Source: a virus. Taken from it: 46,571 nt of DNA. The notes beneath the pieces were generated by a model, which was given only the letters and a program-made list of their open reading frames with translations, made no database searches and was not told the DNA's origin. Shown piece after piece: positions 20,309 through 29,857 of the stretch. The stretch lies in the IMG/VR virus record IMGVR_UViG_3300021513_000005, positions 1 through 46,571 of that record; one strand, written 5' to 3'. The number at the start of each line of letters is the position of its first letter. The first letter of the stretch is position 1. A program made the translations under genes and the position numbers.

Positions 20309-21175
20309 TCAAAATTTATCCAAACAAACCCCCCGTGATTCTGTTACATCTACTTGATGGTTTACTATGCTTATAGTTGCGTATCCATGTTGGAACATCT
20401 CATAACGGGAATGGGCGTTTGTTTGCAATAAAGTATAATCCAAATTTGGGCACAAGCAGCCAGTCTCAATCGTCCATATTCCCTTGTACATTATCCCACC
20501 CGTAACTCGATGATTATGTCCTTGAATAACGCAGCGGCTTGGCTGGCCTTCAAGCTCTTTATATCTCTCCAAACTCATCACATGATCCGCCGCCCAGGTG
20601 GAGGTGCGCCCATGGATAACACTTGCCTTTTCAAAATGGCAGAATGTAGCATCATCCATCTTGAACACATGGAAAGGAATTCTGGTGATATTGCTGAGGC
20701 CATTTATCGACCATTCTAAAAACGAGCCCACCGCCATAATATCATCTACAAGGTCGATAGGCAATAAGCGTCGTAGATATTTTTCAGGCCGCAAGTCATG
20801 GTTACCTGTCAGCACAAATATCCTCCAGTGCTTTGACAATAACTCCAGCACTTTTTTTGATTGAGTAATAGCTTCCAATAACTCCGATTTCCGCCAACGC
20901 AGGAAAAAGCTAAATTCGTCGAATTGATTAAGGTCAGCGCCGACAATGATATATGTAATAGGCGGAAGGTGCGTCTTTTTAAGTTCAAGCTCAATAGCCT
21001 CCTGGAGTAGTTCGCCCTGGATGTAAGGAGCATGTAGGTCTTGAAAATTCAGAATCCGATAGTCGCTTTCTGCTGGAGAAAAGACAATTTTATCTTTAAT
21101 ATCATCAAAGCGTCGGGGAATTGGTTTTATTTTTTTAAAGAGCGGTAAATCTTTTTCAAGTTCTATAAGCTTCAT
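20309..21175 (-). CDS. Calcineurin-like metallophosphoesterase
   Basis: 288 residues with the full metal-binding set: DLH (46-48), GAD (79-81, in place of GD), GNHD (124-127), IHGR (187-190) and GHNH (219-222). Such enzymes use two metal ions to hydrolyse phosphodiesters; in phages they may act on nucleotides or DNA ends. It is the last gene of the late operon and overlaps the gene before it by 20 bases. Confidence 0.85.
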   Translation of the reverse strand: MKLIELEKDLPLFKKIKPIPRRFDDIKDKIVFSPAESDYRILNFQDLHAPYIQGELLQEAIELELKKTHLPPITYIIVGADLNQFDEFSFFLRWRKSELLEAITQSKKVLELLSKHWRIFVLTGNHDLRPEKYLRRLLPIDLVDDIMAVGSFLEWSINGLSNITRIPFHVFKMDDATFCHFEKASVIHGRTSTWAADHVMSLERYKELEGQPSRCVIQGHNHRVTGGIMYKGIWTIETGCLCPNLDYTLLQTNAHSRYEMFQHGYATISIVNHQVDVTESRGVCLDKF

Positions 21176-21422
21176 CTAACTCTTTCATTTTTCTTATTGC
21201 AGTTTCACTCCCAAAGAACCATAACCTCCGATTTTGTAGCTTGTATTTATTTGTATTTGGTATCTCTCGGCGTAGGCGTCGTTTGTCTTTTTCTGCTAAT
21301 GTATCTAAATTCAAGTAATCAACAAGCTCTGCAAGAGTAAATACTTCATCATCTTTATCAGCTACAAAATCAAGTATCTGTTTTACGACAGCGTCTCTCG
21401 TAAAAATCTGTTCAATCGTCAT
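21156..21422 (-). CDS. Small winged-helix-like protein, 88 residues
   Basis: Helix-turn-helix-like core (VFTLAELVDYLNLDTLAEKDKRRLRREIP) followed by a short beta wing (YKLQNRRLWFFG). ATGA overlap with the upstream stop. Perhaps a late regulator acting with the phosphoesterase. Confidence 0.6.
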   Translation of the reverse strand: MTIEQIFTRDAVVKQILDFVADKDDEVFTLAELVDYLNLDTLAEKDKRRLRREIPNTNKYKLQNRRLWFFGSETAIRKMKELDEAYRT

Positions 21423-22132
21423 TTCTTCTGTGCCTTCATTTTGTTCAAAATCAAGCTCAAGATTTCAAGTATAATATCCACCCAGGTTCGCTTGGGAGAT
21501 TTGCGGGCTTTCACAGCAGCGTGCCCCAGGCCAACAGCTCCAACACCACCACCCAGGATTATTAATCCCTGGCCAATTGCTGCGGTAGGGGGATTTAGAG
21601 ATAAAATACCACCAGTAATAAGTAACACAGCACCCGCAATTCTTTTAACACCATTGCGTTTGTACCACTTCATCTTTAACTCCAGTTTTGGTAAGTTCAT
21701 TGTTTTCTCTTCTTTTAAAACTACTTCGGGAGGTTCGGGTATGCGTAAATGAGGTTGTTCGTGTAATTCTATTTTGGGGTCAAATTCAATATGCACATGG
21801 TTTTTTTCTTTCACTACATCGTACATTTGAGAAGGAAACAGCTCATATACATCTTGCAGCCACTCTTCAAAATCCTTCTTGGGAATGTTCCAAATCCGAA
21901 TATCAATGGCGCTGTTTAAGTAGTGTTTAGAATTACTAATCTTGCGAACTTCTTCTTCACTTAGCTCCCGCCAGTTTTTGGGTTTCTTTGTACTGCCCCA
22001 ATGAATAGAATCGTTCCCGCTGGTTATCCAGAGCTCAGCGCCATACTTCTTATAAATATTATCCAGCTCATCAAGCTTATCCTTAAGAAAGGGGTTAAGT
22101 TGCTTGATATTCACGCCTTTTTTGAGTTTCAT
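21419..22132 (-). CDS. M15-type peptidase endolysin fused to membrane helices
   Basis: 237 residues from the ATG at 22132 (AAAGGA upstream; an earlier GTG lies in the previous gene). HYLNSAIDIR (70-79) and NHVHIEFD (111-118) are the zinc and catalytic motifs of M15 D-Ala peptidases, which cut peptidoglycan cross-links. The C-terminal third has hydrophobic segments at about 164-180 and 185-207 and a further amphipathic one at 218-230. An endolysin tethered to the membrane, or fused to a holin-like part, is unusual. Confidence 0.75.
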   Translation of the reverse strand: MKLKKGVNIKQLNPFLKDKLDELDNIYKKYGAELWITSGNDSIHWGSTKKPKNWRELSEEEVRKISNSKHYLNSAIDIRIWNIPKKDFEEWLQDVYELFPSQMYDVVKEKNHVHIEFDPKIELHEQPHLRIPEPPEVVLKEEKTMNLPKLELKMKWYKRNGVKRIAGAVLLITGGILSLNPPTAAIGQGLIILGGGVGAVGLGHAAVKARKSPKRTWVDIILEILSLILNKMKAQKK

Positions 22133-22163
22133 TTCAAGCAGTCCTTTAATAAGTAGATTTACT

Positions 22164-22394
22164 TTAATGAGAACCACTAAAAGCAGAATAGATTATTCTA
22201 CTTGCCAGCCCCAGGATAGCGCCCCAGATAGCTACAAGCCATTTATTAAATCCTTTGCGAAACTGCGTGTTATCGTGAACTTCAAGAACCAGGCCGTTCT
22301 CAAAAAGCTTCTGATTTAGCTTATCCACTTTTTTATGGAGTAGCTGAATATCTTTTTTGATGTATTCCAATTCAGTGTGCAGTTCCTTTTCCAT
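22164..22394 (-). CDS. Holin- or XhlA-like protein, 76 residues
   Basis: From the ATG at 22394, which overlaps the previous stop (TGATG). An N-terminal coiled coil (YIKKDIQLLHKKVDKLNQKL) precedes a C-terminal transmembrane helix (KWLVAIWGAILGLASRIIYS), the arrangement of XhlA-type lysis proteins. It lies in the lysis cluster next to the peptidase. Confidence 0.65.
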   Translation of the reverse strand: MEKELHTELEYIKKDIQLLHKKVDKLNQKLFENGLVLEVHDNTQFRKGFNKWLVAIWGAILGLASRIIYSAFSGSH

Positions 22395-22639
22395 CACAGT
22401 ATTCCCTTGATAATAACTCCTGTTAAGATTCCTAAACCATCTGCTATTAAATCGGCTACTGTATCTTTCCACCAGTAATATTTCAGTGAGCCATAGTGTC
22501 GATAGAATGCCTCAGCTTGTGTGCCCTCTATCGTTAATGCCATAGTCGTGCCTATTTGCCATCCCAGAGCCAGCGTCACTAAAAAACATAGAATAAAGTG
22601 CTGTATTTTGTCCTTCACGGTAACCATCTTACTACTCAT
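22394..22639 (-). CDS. Membrane protein of the lysis cluster (YfiM-like)
   Basis: 81 residues from the ATG at 22639, which overlaps the upstream stop. It has a KDKIQHFILCFLVTLALGW first span and ends WWKDTVADLIADGLGILTGVI, a pattern like the DK.QHF...KD..AD..G motif of YfiM-type small membrane proteins found in phages. Likely a holin or lysis accessory protein. Confidence 0.6.
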   Translation of the reverse strand: MSSKMVTVKDKIQHFILCFLVTLALGWQIGTTMALTIEGTQAEAFYRHYGSLKYYWWKDTVADLIADGLGILTGVIIKGIL

Positions 22640-24063
22640 TTCTTTTGTTTCAACTCTGCAACTTCTTTCTCCAATACTGCCACTCTGTGACGGAGGTCTC
22701 TTATCGCTTCCCACATTACCATCATCACTTCATTCCAATTTATTTTCTCCGCATTCTTTCTACCCAGAATCTTTCCAAAATCCTCCGCTATCAATCCTAC
22801 GTGCTTTTTATTTGCTTCCTTCTGCGCCCGTGCCACTTCCTTTTTAATCCAAGCAAGTCTGATTTTATCCCGCTGAGCCACAGTCAACGTGTCCCAGCCA
22901 GCAATCTTTCCAGGATCGAACTGCTGCACAATCTTGTCAAATCTAAAATTAAACTCTACCGCCTTAACTGAATCTATCATTGCCAGATTGATTTTACTTC
23001 TCACAGGCTTAATATTCTCTTTTATCTTCTTTGAACTCGAAGTGGTAAACTGTGCCTCTCCAGCATCAAGTTCAGAATAAGTAGCTCCATTTTTAATTTC
23101 AAGATGATGATCGCCTTCAGTAAAAGTGCCATCAACATCAATCGTAACTCGTCCGCCATTAACGGCAAGCTTGCTGGTGGTGCTTGTTGCATCAATACTG
23201 ACATTACCCTTTAGAAGCGTTTTAGTAATATCATCATTCCCCAAAACAACGCTATTACTTCCTGCTCCAACAGCATTATAGCCAATCACAATTTCATTCG
23301 CATCAGTATTACCATTCGCTTTTGTATTCGTGCCAAGAAAAACAGACTGAGATAGCTCCTGAGCTGGAGTTGAGCCATCAGCCAAATATCGGCCAGCTGA
23401 GTATCCCACAGCAGTATTAGAAGAACCTGTGGTATTAGAACGACCCGCATCTTTCCCTATAAAAGTATTAGAATTACCTGTGGTATTAGAACGACCCGCA
23501 TTCATGCCAAAAAAAGCGTTATAATAACCTGTATTGTTAGAACGACCTGCATCATACCCAATGAAAGTGTTAGAATGTCCCTCTGTATTTGAGATTCCAG
23601 CACTAACCCCCAAGAAACTATTATTATACCCAGTAGTATTATAATAACCAACGTTTACCCCAACGAAAGTGTTAGAATGCCCTGTGGTATTAGAGCGACC
23701 TGCATCATATCCAATAAGGGTATTATAGCTCGCATGATATGTCTCAGTCGCTGTTGATCCCATTGTCAAATTACCAGCATGAACACCTATAAATAGATTT
23801 TTCCCACTGGTAGTTACCGTACCATTATTCCCATAGTTGAAGTCTGAAATAAAAGGATCATCACTCTTGTAAATTATGCCTGTTAAATTGGCATGAGTAG
23901 TATTTTCTAACTTGATGGAATTGTAAATCATCAACTTCACCCCAACCCCAGAATAGCCGATCTCGGTGAGATGGGGAGCGGTATAAATATCAGGCCCACC
24001 AAATTGCGCCCATCCCAATAATGGGATTAAGAATAACAAGGTTGTTAATGTTAGTCTCTTCAT
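22636..24063 (-). CDS. Exported repeat fibre with S74 chaperone domain
   Basis: 475 residues. Residues 1-20 are a clear signal peptide (ending LLGWAQ). Residues about 95-240 hold eight or so repeats of about 16 residues with the core NTTGxxNTFIGxxAGRS, like the head repeats of trimeric surface adhesins. Residues 345-475 form an S74 intramolecular chaperone domain (SKKIKENIKPV, HVGLIAEDFG) ending in a coiled coil. Trimeric fibres mature by cleavage at this domain. A signal peptide on a phage fibre is odd: it may be displayed on the host surface rather than the virion. AAAGGAG precedes the ATG. Confidence 0.8.
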   Translation of the reverse strand: MKRLTLTTLLFLIPLLGWAQFGGPDIYTAPHLTEIGYSGVGVKLMIYNSIKLENTTHANLTGIIYKSDDPFISDFNYGNNGTVTTSGKNLFIGVHAGNLTMGSTATETYHASYNTLIGYDAGRSNTTGHSNTFVGVNVGYYNTTGYNNSFLGVSAGISNTEGHSNTFIGYDAGRSNNTGYYNAFFGMNAGRSNTTGNSNTFIGKDAGRSNTTGSSNTAVGYSAGRYLADGSTPAQELSQSVFLGTNTKANGNTDANEIVIGYNAVGAGSNSVVLGNDDITKTLLKGNVSIDATSTTSKLAVNGGRVTIDVDGTFTEGDHHLEIKNGATYSELDAGEAQFTTSSSKKIKENIKPVRSKINLAMIDSVKAVEFNFRFDKIVQQFDPGKIAGWDTLTVAQRDKIRLAWIKKEVARAQKEANKKHVGLIAEDFGKILGRKNAEKINWNEVMMVMWEAIRDLRHRVAVLEKEVAELKQKK

Positions 24064-24077
24064 CGTATTCTCCTTTC

Positions 24078-27000
24078 TTATTTTAATGACAAGATAGGTA
24101 TTCTACCTGTTGGCAAATCACCTGCCCATAATTCAATACCTTTAATAAACCAACTCTCTTTTCTACCCGAAAATTCTTGCCAATATTCAATATTTCGCCA
24201 ATAATTATCCAATACCTCATCTCTACCTTTTTTTGTTAATGGTTCATACAATAACTTTGCTGCACAATCAGATCGTGCCTTAAGCATCTTTATCATAGCT
24301 AATGTTTGTCTATCCAGCGGCTCTTTGCGAGTATATTTATAAAGTCCTAAATGATACATTACCTTCGCTTCTGGCGGTTGTTCATATTTTTGCTCTCCTA
24401 TTGTGTATTTATACGCTCCCCAAGGGGCTGCTAATGTGCGTAATAGAAATGCAAACATCTGGCTACGCTTTACGGGATCTGAAGCATTTTTATCATAGAT
24501 TTCTTTACCTCGCCAATCTCTATTTTCATACAACGCAATTAAGGCACTTATAGGAACATTTAAGTTTATAATCAATGTCCGCAATAGTGGCCGTCCCATC
24601 CATTTCTCTAATTCAAAAACAGGACCAGGCAGGGTAATTACATCTTCTTTTCCCCCTTCTTTCCGATGAGCAACCCGATAAAATTGTGTATATACCCACG
24701 CTCCTCCAGTTATATAACCAAGTGACTTTAGAAATAGCTTAGTCAATAAATAAATAGCCAAACTCTCTCTTTCTTTTACTGGATGCCGTAACAAGTGCCC
24801 CCATAACCGCAACATACTTATTCGATAACGAGGTACTAAAAAGAAATCAGCCATCCCCCTTGCTGTTCTATTTGGAATTCTACTATAATCAGCTAAAAAT
24901 AATTTCACTCTATCCACAGCATCCTCTAAAGACAATCCCCTTTCCATTAAAGTTGTAACGCCCAATACTCGTTGGAATTCGTCAAAAGTCCAGGCTGTTT
25001 TGCGAATATTTTTAAATAAATCCACTGAGACGGGCTTCATATATTTACGCCATATCTTAGCCAGATTGGGCTCAGTAGCATCCAATCCTTTTGCAAACTC
25101 CTGCATTGTCTTTACTATATTTTGCTGTTCAAACGTAGGATTACTAAACAACCCTAAATCCCGCATCTCTCTATAAAAGTCGCCCTTATTTACCAATATA
25201 TTAACTGCCTTAGGAATATGCTCAACAGCATTACCAAATGGCAATAATCTCCACGGTCTTTTAAGCGCTCCTTTTCTTGTAGGGCTATAAACCCCAGCCA
25301 AAAGACTTTGTTCAATATCATTAAGACCTAATCGGAGAGGATTGTAAAACACTAATGTTTTGGTGACGAATAATAATTTCCGCCATGCTCGTAATACTGG
25401 CCCAGCCCGTGACGAGCCTGAGATGTATTCATTAATGGCATCAGCAAAACTGGGTTCAAATCGGGGATTTGTGAACTCCTTACCTAATATTTTCTGCCAA
25501 TTGAAGCCTTGTATTTCTACCCAATCTTTTGGGGCTGGATTATCTTGAGTATGGGCAGGATGTACTAATCCAGGATCGTTACGCACGCTCTTCAGAAAAT
25601 CTGAAATCGCCCATTTTTTCATACTGAGCATTAATCTCCGTGAAGAGTTTACTAATGGGTCAGTGGATAACTCAAGACCATGCTTATTTGCCCATTCTAT
25701 TGCTTCTTCTGGGGTAACGAATTTTCTTCCCACAAATCCAGTTGGGCGTTTAGATAATTTTTCTTTTAAAGTCCTCCGTTGGAATAATTTCACTACCTTA
25801 TCAAGAGCATCTTCAGTAAGAACATAAGTCCGATGTATATATCCCATGTCCTTTACTGTATTACGAGTAGCTATTAATTTCTCTAACTTTTGCCGATGTT
25901 TCTCAATCGCTTTCTTTTGAGTTAGCTTCTCAATATATTTCTGTTCTCTTTTTATCTCAGAATCTAATCTGGCCAACAAAGCATCTGGGAATTTCTCATA
26001 TTCTACCCCTTTTTCTTTATCTGTCTTCAAGATGAATTTATTCATATCCTCTTCAAAAGCTGCCGCCTCTTTTTCGGCATCAGTCTTGGGGGCAAATTCT
26101 TCTTTGGTGGGGTACTCTCTGTGAAAATGTAATTTCCGCCTCTGTTCTCTACTGAGTTTAATCCAGGGACTATTTTTATATATTTGCATTGCATCGACGC
26201 CACTAAAAACCACCTTGTTCTCAAACCGAGTAAAGATACGGCGTCTCTTATCATCTAATCTACCATACTTATCAAATATTTTACTTATTCCCTGATGGAC
26301 TTTACGTCCAGTAATTAATATATCTTCCGTAGATGTAGGCCCGCCATAAAGTTTATCTAAAGGTACTCCTGCTTGTTTAGATTGCTCAATTACCCGATTG
26401 ACTGCTGCCTCTTCTTCCATATTCTTGCCAATCTCAGGTTCAACTTTTTTCGCTGTTTTGAGCTGTTCTTTTAAAACTGATTGCTTCAGTTCTTCATATT
26501 CTTTAAAGGAAATTTTTAAACCTTTAGCTCTCATTTTTAGATGTTTACGCCATGCTACCTTTGCTTGATCTTCTGCCCAACCTTCAACTCTGGGGAAGTT
26601 AGAGGCTATTTCCCCCACCATAGCAGCAGTAGTTTCTTCTATTGGAATTACCCCCTCTGGTTCTTTTTGAATCTCCTTGCTTATTTTTTCAACTTCAGTT
26701 GCTACTTTCTTTCCTTGTGCTTCTACCACAGTTTTTATTAGACGCTCACCCTGTTGGCTAAATGGATCAATTCCAGCTTCATGCAATCGTTGTGCAACCT
26801 CAGGAGCTTCTTGTATCCAATTAACTAACGTAGCTGCTGGGACACCTAAAATAATACCAATCCCCCCCGCTTGCCATGTGCCTTGTAATAGATTTAGACT
26901 TTTATCCCATCCTATTTTAGTAATTATATTTTGAGCAAATTGTTGTGACCATTCCTGAAGCCCTTCTGTACCGCCTTTTAAAGCAGCATTTACTATCCGA

Positions 27001-27761
27001 TTACCAAAACGACGCCCAAATAAAATATCTAAACCAAGATACTCTAAAGCACCCTCAGCTAAACCGCCTAATGTACTTAATTGACTGGCTTTTTTAGGAG
27101 CTACCCCAGCCTCACGTGCCTGCTGGTATAGCTGAGCTTTTTGAAGAGCTCCAAACGCCACTGCTGCAGCTCTGGGATTTCTGGTTAAATAAGTTAAACC
27201 AATAGCTGCCGCCAGCGACGCAACGCCTGAACCAAGATTGAATAAGAAATTCTCTACGGGGTCTCGCCCTGTTGGAGTTAATTTAGTCTCCTTTAAAAAT
27301 TGTTGATTTCCTTTTATTATCTTTTTTGCTTTTTGAACTACTACTCTATCTGCACCTGTTTTTTTAGCGGTTGAGCGTAATGTATATTTCGCTATTAATT
27401 GAGATTGAGTGAGTGGATCGGTCAGCGCCCATTTCCAAAAATCTGGCTTTTCTCCCATCCGTTCCCCAAACTCTTGTGCTAAACTACCAGCAACTTGCGG
27501 GAGAGATAAAATAGTATAAGCTGCACCTTTAGGTACAGCAAGAGCACGTTTTGTCCAATCGGGTTTCCCATAATAAGCTCCTACTCCGTAACTTCTTCTT
27601 TGGGGTTTTTTAGATGGAGCTGCCGCAGCGAGTGCCATCAAACCCATTTCCCCAGCGGCAGTTTTAGGCGGGGCACTTGCAGCAATTGCCATTAAGTCCT
27701 GGGCTTGCGTAGCTTGTTTTTTAACAGGAGCTTGCTGTGCTATTTTAAGTAATTCATTCAT
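24078..27761 (-). CDS. Large internal/ejection virion protein
   Basis: 1227 residues, the largest product. The N-terminus has three copies of a short motif (LLKIAQQAPVK, LMAIAASAPPK, LMALAAAAPSK), then Ala/Gly-rich amphipathic helices (about 165-310), a long Lys/Glu coiled-coil region (about 370-660), and a C-terminal domain with LADYSRIPNRTARGMADFFLVPRYRISMLRLW, like large polyvalent phage proteins (LPD38 type). This fits podovirus core proteins that are packaged in the capsid and ejected to span the envelope. The start has only a weak site and follows the previous stop directly. Confidence 0.75.
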   Translation of the reverse strand: MNELLKIAQQAPVKKQATQAQDLMAIAASAPPKTAAGEMGLMALAAAAPSKKPQRRSYGVGAYYGKPDWTKRALAVPKGAAYTILSLPQVAGSLAQEFGERMGEKPDFWKWALTDPLTQSQLIAKYTLRSTAKKTGADRVVVQKAKKIIKGNQQFLKETKLTPTGRDPVENFLFNLGSGVASLAAAIGLTYLTRNPRAAAVAFGALQKAQLYQQAREAGVAPKKASQLSTLGGLAEGALEYLGLDILFGRRFGNRIVNAALKGGTEGLQEWSQQFAQNIITKIGWDKSLNLLQGTWQAGGIGIILGVPAATLVNWIQEAPEVAQRLHEAGIDPFSQQGERLIKTVVEAQGKKVATEVEKISKEIQKEPEGVIPIEETTAAMVGEIASNFPRVEGWAEDQAKVAWRKHLKMRAKGLKISFKEYEELKQSVLKEQLKTAKKVEPEIGKNMEEEAAVNRVIEQSKQAGVPLDKLYGGPTSTEDILITGRKVHQGISKIFDKYGRLDDKRRRIFTRFENKVVFSGVDAMQIYKNSPWIKLSREQRRKLHFHREYPTKEEFAPKTDAEKEAAAFEEDMNKFILKTDKEKGVEYEKFPDALLARLDSEIKREQKYIEKLTQKKAIEKHRQKLEKLIATRNTVKDMGYIHRTYVLTEDALDKVVKLFQRRTLKEKLSKRPTGFVGRKFVTPEEAIEWANKHGLELSTDPLVNSSRRLMLSMKKWAISDFLKSVRNDPGLVHPAHTQDNPAPKDWVEIQGFNWQKILGKEFTNPRFEPSFADAINEYISGSSRAGPVLRAWRKLLFVTKTLVFYNPLRLGLNDIEQSLLAGVYSPTRKGALKRPWRLLPFGNAVEHIPKAVNILVNKGDFYREMRDLGLFSNPTFEQQNIVKTMQEFAKGLDATEPNLAKIWRKYMKPVSVDLFKNIRKTAWTFDEFQRVLGVTTLMERGLSLEDAVDRVKLFLADYSRIPNRTARGMADFFLVPRYRISMLRLWGHLLRHPVKERESLAIYLLTKLFLKSLGYITGGAWVYTQFYRVAHRKEGGKEDVITLPGPVFELEKWMGRPLLRTLIINLNVPISALIALYENRDWRGKEIYDKNASDPVKRSQMFAFLLRTLAAPWGAYKYTIGEQKYEQPPEAKVMYHLGLYKYTRKEPLDRQTLAMIKMLKARSDCAAKLLYEPLTKKGRDEVLDNYWRNIEYWQEFSGRKESWFIKGIELWAGDLPTGRIPILSLK

Positions 27762-28544
27762 TTATTCTTTTAATCCTAAATACTTAACTGCCTCATTTAA
27801 AGTATAACCCTTATCCAACAGAATAGAGAGAGCTTTCTTTAAACTAATGAAATCTATCTTCTTTTTTTGCAAATCCTTATCTCTAATACCCATCTGGAAA
27901 AGTTTATGCTTTAGGAGGTATTCTTTATGCAAGGCTTCCATTTCAGCATCAGGATATTCCCATCGTCCCTCATCTCTCCGAAACGGATCCATCTTCGGCG
28001 TAGTAGTTGTAATCCCTGTCCGTATCTGTGAAGCCGTTTCCCCACCTAATGTTTTACTGGGAGATGTTGAAGATGCTCCACCTCTACCACCGCTGGGTAT
28101 TGGTGTAATAGCCGTAGCTGGTATTGGTTGTTGGGTAATACCCCTTGCTCGTCTCTCTAATTCTCCCCGAAGCCATTCAGACCTTGTATAAGCACCACCG
28201 CTTTCCGCTGCTTTCCATTGTTGCTGTAGCCAATCTTTGGCTTCCTCTCGTTGTGCTTTAACAGCTTCCCCTAAAGTAGATTCTAATTCTGGTACTGACG
28301 CTCCCTGTAATTCTTTAGTCCACTTTCCTAATTTAATCAGCATATTTCTCAGCTCTTCAGCTCGCCGTTCCCGTTCTTTCCTTTCCAACCAACTTCTCTC
28401 TTCCATCTTCTCCGCCTGCCGAGCAGCATGCTCTGCCTTCTGTACTGCAAGCTGGAATTGCATCTTTCTTATTGTCAGCAACGCATTAGCCAAATTCTCT
28501 AACCCCGTTCCTATGACTTGTCTTGCCCCTCTGGAAATCGCCAT
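27762..28544 (-). CDS. Coiled-coil internal virion protein
   Basis: 260 residues. A long coiled coil over about residues 25-130 rich in Ala/Glu/Arg, then a Gly/Ser/Thr-rich linker and a helical C-terminus ending KYLGLKE. AAAGGAG precedes the ATG. Position before the ejection protein suggests a capsid-core or ejection component. Confidence 0.65.
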   Translation of the reverse strand: MAISRGARQVIGTGLENLANALLTIRKMQFQLAVQKAEHAARQAEKMEERSWLERKERERRAEELRNMLIKLGKWTKELQGASVPELESTLGEAVKAQREEAKDWLQQQWKAAESGGAYTRSEWLRGELERRARGITQQPIPATAITPIPSGGRGGASSTSPSKTLGGETASQIRTGITTTTPKMDPFRRDEGRWEYPDAEMEALHKEYLLKHKLFQMGIRDKDLQKKKIDFISLKKALSILLDKGYTLNEAVKYLGLKE

Positions 28545-28581
28545 CGGAATTCTCCTTTATACCTTAGTTAAAACAAATTCT

Positions 28582-29289
28582 CTATAATAAAAAAGGTAAT
28601 ATTTTAGCCCCACTACTAATCAGACTTTGCCACCACTCCCGTTCCTCTGCTTTTTGTTGAATCCTGCGCTGTTCTAAAAACTGTTCCCACATAGTAGCTC
28701 TTTGTTGAGCGGCTAATCTCTCCTGCGCAGTCATTAAATCCCACTGTTCTTTTAATCTTTCATTCTCTTGCTTTATGCTATTTAATGTATCTATTGCTCT
28801 TAATTTCGCTTCTTCGTCTTGCTCTGCTATTGCTTGGTTTAATTTAGCCAATGCTTTCTGTTTCTCGAATTGTATCTCCCGCATACGGCGAGCAACAAAA
28901 CCACTTTTACTCACTCCAGTACGATATTGCAAACCACCTAATCTACGCTGTGCAACAGCGGCTTGAGTAGATAACGGTTCACCGCCAAGAGCATAATGTG
29001 CCCGCTCCCATTCTCTGCTATACCCCTCCTCGGCCATTGTACTTAACCAATCAGGAATATTTATTTGATAAGGCGTGCCTGGAGGCTTGCGTTCCCGAGA
29101 ACGTCCCCCATCACCAAAATCTCTTCTATCAAAATCTCTCCCCCCGCCATTCCCAAAATCACCATTGCCATGATCAACATTGCCAGGTTGTCTCTCGCCT
29201 GGGGGTTTGCGCTCCCGAGACCCATTCGACCCTCTTCTTCTATCGCTATCTGTACCAAAAATATCATAACTATAAGATAAGTACCCCAT
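28582..29289 (-). CDS. Internal virion protein with basic Gly/Arg repeats
   Basis: 235 residues. Residues 15-75 repeat RERKPPGE and GRDFDRRDFGDGG-like units, disordered and rich in Ar/Gly. The C-terminal half is a coiled coil (about 135-220). AAAGGAG precedes the ATG. Likely packaged with the neighbouring internal proteins. Confidence 0.65.
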   Translation of the reverse strand: MGYLSYSYDIFGTDSDRRRGSNGSRERKPPGERQPGNVDHGNGDFGNGGGRDFDRRDFGDGGRSRERKPPGTPYQINIPDWLSTMAEEGYSREWERAHYALGGEPLSTQAAVAQRRLGGLQYRTGVSKSGFVARRMREIQFEKQKALAKLNQAIAEQDEEAKLRAIDTLNSIKQENERLKEQWDLMTAQERLAAQQRATMWEQFLEQRRIQQKAEEREWWQSLISSGAKILPFLL

Positions 29290-29303
29290 TTCCTATTCTC
29301 CTT

Positions 29304-29840
29304 TTATGCATACCAATCTCTTGGCCCCGACGGCATCTCCGCTGGCTCTGGAACATTAAGACTCCTCAACCAATCCAACCAATCTTTCTGCGCACTTTCT
29401 ATTCCTCGTTTCGTAGCATAGCTTCCAGCAAAGTTCATTAAACCTTCCCCCAAAATCTCTAACCAACTGGGAATATCCTCCTCCGCCCATTTTAATCTCT
29501 TTTCTCCCATCCGTTTCTGCAACTCGAACTTTTTCCTCAACTCCGCCAATCGTCTATGAGCCATAGCAGTAGCCTGTTTCTGCTCTACCCCTCGCCGTTG
29601 ATATTGTAACTCCAGAAAACTACGTGCCAAGTCCTGCAATTGATTGGCTATAAGACTACGTAACTTTATGAACTCCTGAAGCCGTCGTTGATAAACCGAA
29701 CTCGTTGTTGACTTTGGGGGAGTAGATACTGGAATCTGACGTGGAGGCGTAAGTCTCTTGTAGGGGCTTTCAATTGGCCCTTCACCACCAATCCCTATTG
29801 TTATTGGCGTTGGGTCGAATATTGGTTCTCCGTTAGGCAT
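29304..29840 (-). CDS. Coiled-coil virion protein, 178 residues
   Basis: A Pro-rich N-terminus leads into a long coiled coil (about 50-125) and an aromatic C-terminus. ATAGGAG precedes the ATG. The first of four consecutive coiled-coil genes that probably build the internal core or tail plug. Confidence 0.65.
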   Translation of the reverse strand: MPNGEPIFDPTPITIGIGGEGPIESPYKRLTPPRQIPVSTPPKSTTSSVYQRRLQEFIKLRSLIANQLQDLARSFLELQYQRRGVEQKQATAMAHRRLAELRKKFELQKRMGEKRLKWAEEDIPSWLEILGEGLMNFAGSYATKRGIESAQKDWLDWLRSLNVPEPAEMPSGPRDWYA

Positions 29841-29857
29841 AACTTACTCCTATTAGA

